Made by a program: the position numbers and the translations under genes. Source: an uncultured Paracoccaceae bacterium (GTDB taxonomy: Bacteria > Pseudomonadota > Alphaproteobacteria > Rhodobacterales > Rhodobacteraceae). From it: 64,000 nt of DNA. This document shows positions 59,519 through 64,000 of the stretch, one piece after another; the first letter of the stretch is position 1, and each line of letters starts with the position of its first letter. The notes beneath the pieces were generated by a model. The model searched no databases, was not told where the DNA came from, and saw only the letters and a list, made by a program, of their open reading frames with translations. The DNA lies in contig CAJXWO010000007.1 of assembly GCA_913062865.1 (NCBI GenBank), positions 1 through 64,000 on the forward strand, given 5' to 3'.

Positions 59519-61807
59519 ATGAACAAGGTGATTACCGATGGCGTGGTGCTGATGCCCCCCGCCTTTGCAGAGGTTCTGGGTGTCTGGTCGAGCGGCGATG
59601 GTACGCCCGGCTCGGACACCTACGAGGGATCGGGCAATGGCGCGTTCGTGCCCGCGGACCAGGATTTCGGCGGCTGCCTTGAGATCCTCAAGACCCAAAG
59701 CGTGACCAAGCTGCGCTATATGGGGTAAACGCCCCTGCTGCCGGGCTGCTATCTGCGGATCACGGCACGGGTCAAGGCGGTGGCGGGGGCGCTGCCCAAT
59801 GTGCGCATCGCCGCCTGGGCCGGTCTGCCCGGCGGTGGGCACGCGACGGGCATCAGTGAAAACGGGCCCCTGGCGGGCTTGCCGGGGTACGGCGAGATGG
59901 TCGAGGTCAGCGCCATTGTCGGTGCAGTTGACCGCAACGGCGTGGACATGGTCTGGGGCACCGAGCCGATCTATGGCCATTTCGGGCTGGACCTGACCGG
60001 GGCCAATGGCGGGCTTGTCCGGATCGACGACATCCGGATCGAGGATGTCACCCATGTCTTCCATCGCGACATCATGAACTGGGTCGATGTGCGCGATTAC
60101 GGCGCCAAGGGCGACGGGATCACCGATGACAGCGCGGCCTTTGCCGCCGCCGACGAGGCCGCCGAAGGGCGGCGCGTTCTGGTGTCCAAGGGCGTCTATT
60201 TCCTGGGCGATCACGTCACGCTGGAGAACCGCGTGCAGTTCGAGGGCACGGTCGAGATGCCCGACGACAAGATCCTGTCGCTGACCAAGTCCTTTGACCT
60301 GCCCACCTATATCGACGCGTTCGGCGACGAGGAACTGGGGCTGAAGAAGGGACTTCAGTCGCTCTTCAACAACTCGGATCACGAATCGCTCGACCTGGGC
60401 GGGCGACGCGTGAACCTCACCGCGCCCATCGACGTGCACGCGGCGGTGGGCAACCGTGTCAGCTATGCCCAGCGGCGGGTGATCCGCAACGGCCAGCTGC
60501 AGGCCGCGGACACCCCCGCCTGGGAGACCGAGGTGGTCCAGAGCCAGGGCACCTATAACCCGTCGGCGGCAACCAAGCAGATGACCAACGTCACCAACGT
60601 GGCCAACATCCCAGTGGGCGCGCTGGTCGAGGGCACGGGCGTCGGGCGCGAGGTCTATGTGCGCTCGAAGAACGTGGGCGCGCAGACGCTGGAGCTGTCC
60701 GAGGCGCTTTATGACGGGGCGGGCACCCAGGTCTTCACCTTCCGGCGGTTCAAGTACATGCTGGATTTCAGCGGCTTCTCGGCGCTCAAGCGGTTCTGCG
60801 TGTCGGATATCGAGTTCGACTGCAACGCGCGCGCCAGCGGTATCCTTCTGGCGCCGCAGGGCCTGATCTTTCACGTCCGCGACTGTTTCTTCAACGAACC
60901 CGCGGATCGCGGCATCACCTCGCACGGGAGCGGGTGCCAGGGGCTTCTGGTCGATCGCTGCCAGTTCCTGTCGAGCGAAATCCCCACGCCGGCGCAATCG
61001 CGCAAGACCATCGCGATCAACGCCAACGCCAATGACGTGAAGCTGCGCAACAACCGTTCGACCCAGATCCGCCATTTCGCGGTGCTGTCGGGGGCGAACA
61101 GCGTGATCACCGGCAACCATTTCTTCCAGGGCGACGGCATCGCGTCGGGGCCGCGCACGGCGGGCATCGTGCTGACCCGGACCACCTGCGCCACGGTCAT
61201 CGGCAACAACTATGTCGACAACTGTTTCATCGAATGGTCGAACGAGCACGATTCGGTGCCGGCCTTCGATGGCGGTTTTTCCTTCGGGGCACTGACGATC
61301 ACCGGCAACACGTTCCTTGCCTCGAACGTGGCGCCCTGGGTGTCCTTCATCGTGGTCAAGCCCCATGGCGCGGGTCATTTCGTGAACGGGCTGAGCATCA
61401 CCGGCAACATCTTCCGCTCGGTCGAGGGCACGATGACCCGGATCGAGAAGGTGGATACGAGTTTTGCCACGCTGGACTATGGCCGCTGCAAGAACGTCAC
61501 GATCACGGGCAACATGTTCAACAATATCGACGAGTTGACCGAGAATCCGGTGACCGTGCGCCATGACCAGAACACCGAGGCCAAGAACTGGATCGTCCAA
61601 GGCGGGCCGCACCTGGCCTTTGGCGGCTGGGCCCGCATGGTCAGCAGCGTGGCCGCGATCGGGGCGATCCGCGATACCGGCAATGTCCGCCGGCAGGAGG
61701 CCCCGCATATCGACGCGCAGTTCGGGCCGAACAACGACCAGGTGGAACTGACCTGGAGCCGGGATCTGCGCGGGGCGGCACAGGTGACGATGCGGATGGA
61801 TCTTTAA
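59519..61807 (+). pseudogene. Right-handed beta-helix (pectate lyase_3/GH28-related-like) protein interrupted by an in-frame TAA at 59726-59728
   Basis: ORFs 59519-59728 and 59780-61807 are in the same frame. Reading through gives ...KTQSVTKLRYMG*TPLLPGCYLRITARVKAVAG...VRDYGAKGDGITDDSAAFAAA. Confidence 0.8.
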
Positions 61808-62295
61808 CCGATATCCGGCAGGCCCAGATCGGCGGGGGTCAGGCGGAAGGCCTTGCCGAACCCGCCATTCAGATGGGCCGCCGAGACTGCCATCACCGCA
61901 AAGCTGAAATCGGCGAAGTCGATGTAAAGCTTGGATTTCGGGTGGTCGCGCAGGTAATGCGCGGCCATCGGCGCGTAGTCCGGGCTGGCATGGGGCACAA
62001 AGCGCATCCGGCCCAGCAGCGTCAGGCGCGGATGGGTTAGCGGGTCGCCCTTGTCGCCGGGTTCGCCCACCAGAAGCGAACAGGCGGGATGGGCCTTGAG
62101 TGCGCGGGTGTGATCCGACAGATCAGAGATCAGCGTGCAGGGGGCGCCGTCGGGCGTGGTGCCGACGGCCACGCGGGTGACCATGGGCTGGCCGTCCTCC
62201 CACAGCGTGGCCAGCGCGCCGTGACGGGCACGGTCGATCAGGTCGCGGGCCAGCTTGCGGGCCTCGTCATCGGTGGGGCGAATGGGCGATGGCAT
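61804..62295 (-). CDS. Pyridoxamine 5'-phosphate oxidase family (HugZ-like) protein
   Basis: LIDRARHGALATLWEDGQPMVTRVAVGTTPDGAPCTLISDLSDHTRALKAHPACSLLVGEPGDKGDPLTHPRLTLLG. Confidence 0.88.
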   Translation of the reverse strand: MPSPIRPTDDEARKLARDLIDRARHGALATLWEDGQPMVTRVAVGTTPDGAPCTLISDLSDHTRALKAHPACSLLVGEPGDKGDPLTHPRLTLLGRMRFVPHASPDYAPMAAHYLRDHPKSKLYIDFADFSFAVMAVSAAHLNGGFGKAFRLTPADLGLPDIG

Positions 62296-62412
62296 GGCGC
62301 GATGATTGGGCAGTTCCCGCCCATGTGCAATGGCGATCGGCCCTTGCGTCGGTGTCGCAGGTGACTCTGCCCACGGGACCGCGTATGCTGCACTGCAGCA
62401 AAGGGGGCGGCC

Positions 62413-63048
62413 ATGACCGGACAGGTGATCACCATCGCGCAGCAAAAGGGCGGATCTGGCAAGACGACGCTGGCCGTGAACCTGGCCGTGGGCTTTGCCC
62501 GAACGGGCCGCAAGGTCGCACTGATCGACACCGACCCGCAGGGCAGCCTGGGCCGCTGGTTCATGACCCGGCTCGAGGGCGGGGGTGAACCGGGCGTCGA
62601 GTTCTCCACCTCCTCGGCCTGGGGCATCCCTTATGAATGCCGCAAGCTGATCGAAGCCCATGACATCGTCCTGATCGACACGCCGCCCAAGGCCGACAGC
62701 GATCTGCGCCCGGCCTTGCGCGCGGCCGATCTGGTGCTGGTCCCCGTCGCGTCGAGCCATGTGGACCTGTGGGCGACCGAGGGCGTGCTGGACCTGGCGC
62801 GCCGCGAATCGAAGCCTGCGCTGATCGTGATGAACCGCGCCCGGGCGGGCACCCGATTGAACGCCGAGGTCGTCGCGGCGGCCGCGCGTCTGGATGCCGC
62901 TGTCGCGGGCACGGCGCTGGGCAACCGCGTGACCTATGCCGCGACCCTGGGCGAGGGGCGCGGCGCGCAGGAGACCCCAAAGGGACCGGCCCATGCCGAG
63001 ATCGCGGGACTGGTCGACGAGGTGGCCAAGGCGCTGGCAAACGGCTAG
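62413..63048 (+). CDS. ParA family ATPase
   Basis: [73 protein letters not shown]. Confidence 0.92.
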   Translation: MTGQVITIAQQKGGSGKTTLAVNLAVGFARTGRKVALIDTDPQGSLGRWFMTRLEGGGEPGVEFSTSSAWGIPYECRKLIEAHDIVLIDTPPKADSDLRPALRAADLVLVPVASSHVDLWATEGVLDLARRESKPALIVMNRARAGTRLNAEVVAAAARLDAAVAGTALGNRVTYAATLGEGRGAQETPKGPAHAEIAGLVDEVAKALANG

Positions 63049-63077
63049 GAACGCGCCGACCGCATCCGGAGACCGCC

Positions 63078-63920
63078 ATGACCGACCTGACCGCGCTGCG
63101 CGCCCTCATCGAGGCCGACACCGCCACCCGTGGGCAGCCCGTCTCGAAACTGGGCTATTTCTGTGCCCCGTTCCGCCCGGCGGCAGGGCCCTTTTCCGAC
63201 CGGGTGATCAAGGTCTACCGCGCGCTGCCCGACGCAGGCCAGGCCGCGCGGCTGGCCCAGGCCCATGACGACTATGCCCGCGTGCTGCGCGAGTGCGGCG
63301 TGCCGCTGCCCGAAACGGCGTTTCACCTGCTCGACTATCCCCAGGGGCAGGTGCCCGTGATCGTGCAGGAGGCGCTGGATCCCGCGACACTCATGCGCCC
63401 GCAGATGATCGACGCGGACCGGGCCGGCGCACTGGCGCTGATGCAGGCCGCGGGTGAGGTCATCGCGACCTTCTGGGACCGGGCGCGCGCGCAACCTATG
63501 CGGCTGGGCTTTCACCCCTCGATCCGCAATTTCGCCGTGGCCGAGGGGCGGGCGATCTTTTTCGACACCTTCCCGCCTCTCATCCACTACAGCCGGGACG
63601 AGATGGGGCGCATGCTGCTGCAATTCTCTGAAAGCCGGCTGATGCGCAGCGTGGGCCCGCTGATGCGCGCCCGGGTGACGGGCATTCAGGACGAATGGTA
63701 TTCGCCCTCCGAAACGCTGGTGGGTCTCGTGGGCAGCGCCTGCCGCTTGCGGCCCGACGATGCGGCGGCGTTCCTCGACTGGGGGCGGAGTTTTGGCGCC
63801 AAGCGGATGGACTGGGTCGCCGACGAGATCGCTCAGGGCCTTGACCGGCCGCCGAAACTGCCGGGCTACTGGACCACGTTCCGCAAACTCATGGGTCTGC
63901 AGGGCGAACCCAACGTCTGA
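63078..63920 (+). CDS. Uncharacterised protein, possibly degenerate kinase-like
   Basis: 281-codon ORF immediately after parA; HPSIRNFAV...AIFFDTFPP resembles a degenerate HxDxxxxN...D phosphotransferase motif. Confidence 0.6.
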   Translation: MTDLTALRALIEADTATRGQPVSKLGYFCAPFRPAAGPFSDRVIKVYRALPDAGQAARLAQAHDDYARVLRECGVPLPETAFHLLDYPQGQVPVIVQEALDPATLMRPQMIDADRAGALALMQAAGEVIATFWDRARAQPMRLGFHPSIRNFAVAEGRAIFFDTFPPLIHYSRDEMGRMLLQFSESRLMRSVGPLMRARVTGIQDEWYSPSETLVGLVGSACRLRPDDAAAFLDWGRSFGAKRMDWVADEIAQGLDRPPKLPGYWTTFRKLMGLQGEPNV

Positions 63921-64000
63921 GCGGCGCAGGAAGGGGCTTGGGCCGCCGGGCCCGCCCGTGCCATGCTGGACCCGGACCAGCCAGCGGAGGATTCGCATGC

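Noticed and set aside
59441-61708. 755-aa minus-strand ORF opposite the beta-helix gene
   Set aside because: Shadow ORF; the plus strand has the coherent beta-helix protein sequence.

Overview
The window is a roughly 64 kb high-GC chromosomal segment. Protein content and gene order suggest an alphaproteobacterium of the Rhodobacteraceae/Roseobacter type (inference). Most of it is core genome: a CoxGSLM-type molybdenum hydroxylase cluster, trmB, the mreB-mreC-mreD-mrdA-rodA block, leuA, an FeS-type photolyase/cryptochrome, nadE, gltX, a tandem glycine riboswitch with gcvTHP, trxC, cspA, ettA, nadD, dacB and class I lysS. No tRNA, rRNA or CRISPR array was recognised. The most interesting items are: (1) a leucine-rich leader peptide plus hairpin upstream of leuA, with no U-tract; (2) a one-component transmembrane regulator (PhnD/TtrS-like periplasmic domain, TM helix, LuxR HTH) between a 19-unit MORN protein and a periplasmic DsrE-like protein; (3) a translationally coupled Hint-domain protein and HlyC-like acyltransferase with no RTX toxin nearby; (4) tandem TCGA-centred palindromes at about 24-bp spacing in two separate loci; (5) a SRAP/YedK homolog whose catalytic Cys2 is Pro; (6) a RAYT transposase with REP palindromes flanking it, one inside its CDS and one supplying its stop codon; (7) a beta-helix gene split by a single in-frame TAA; (8) an MFS gene truncated by an IS end at the window edge. 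All calls come from reading the sequence and translations; no database search was run.
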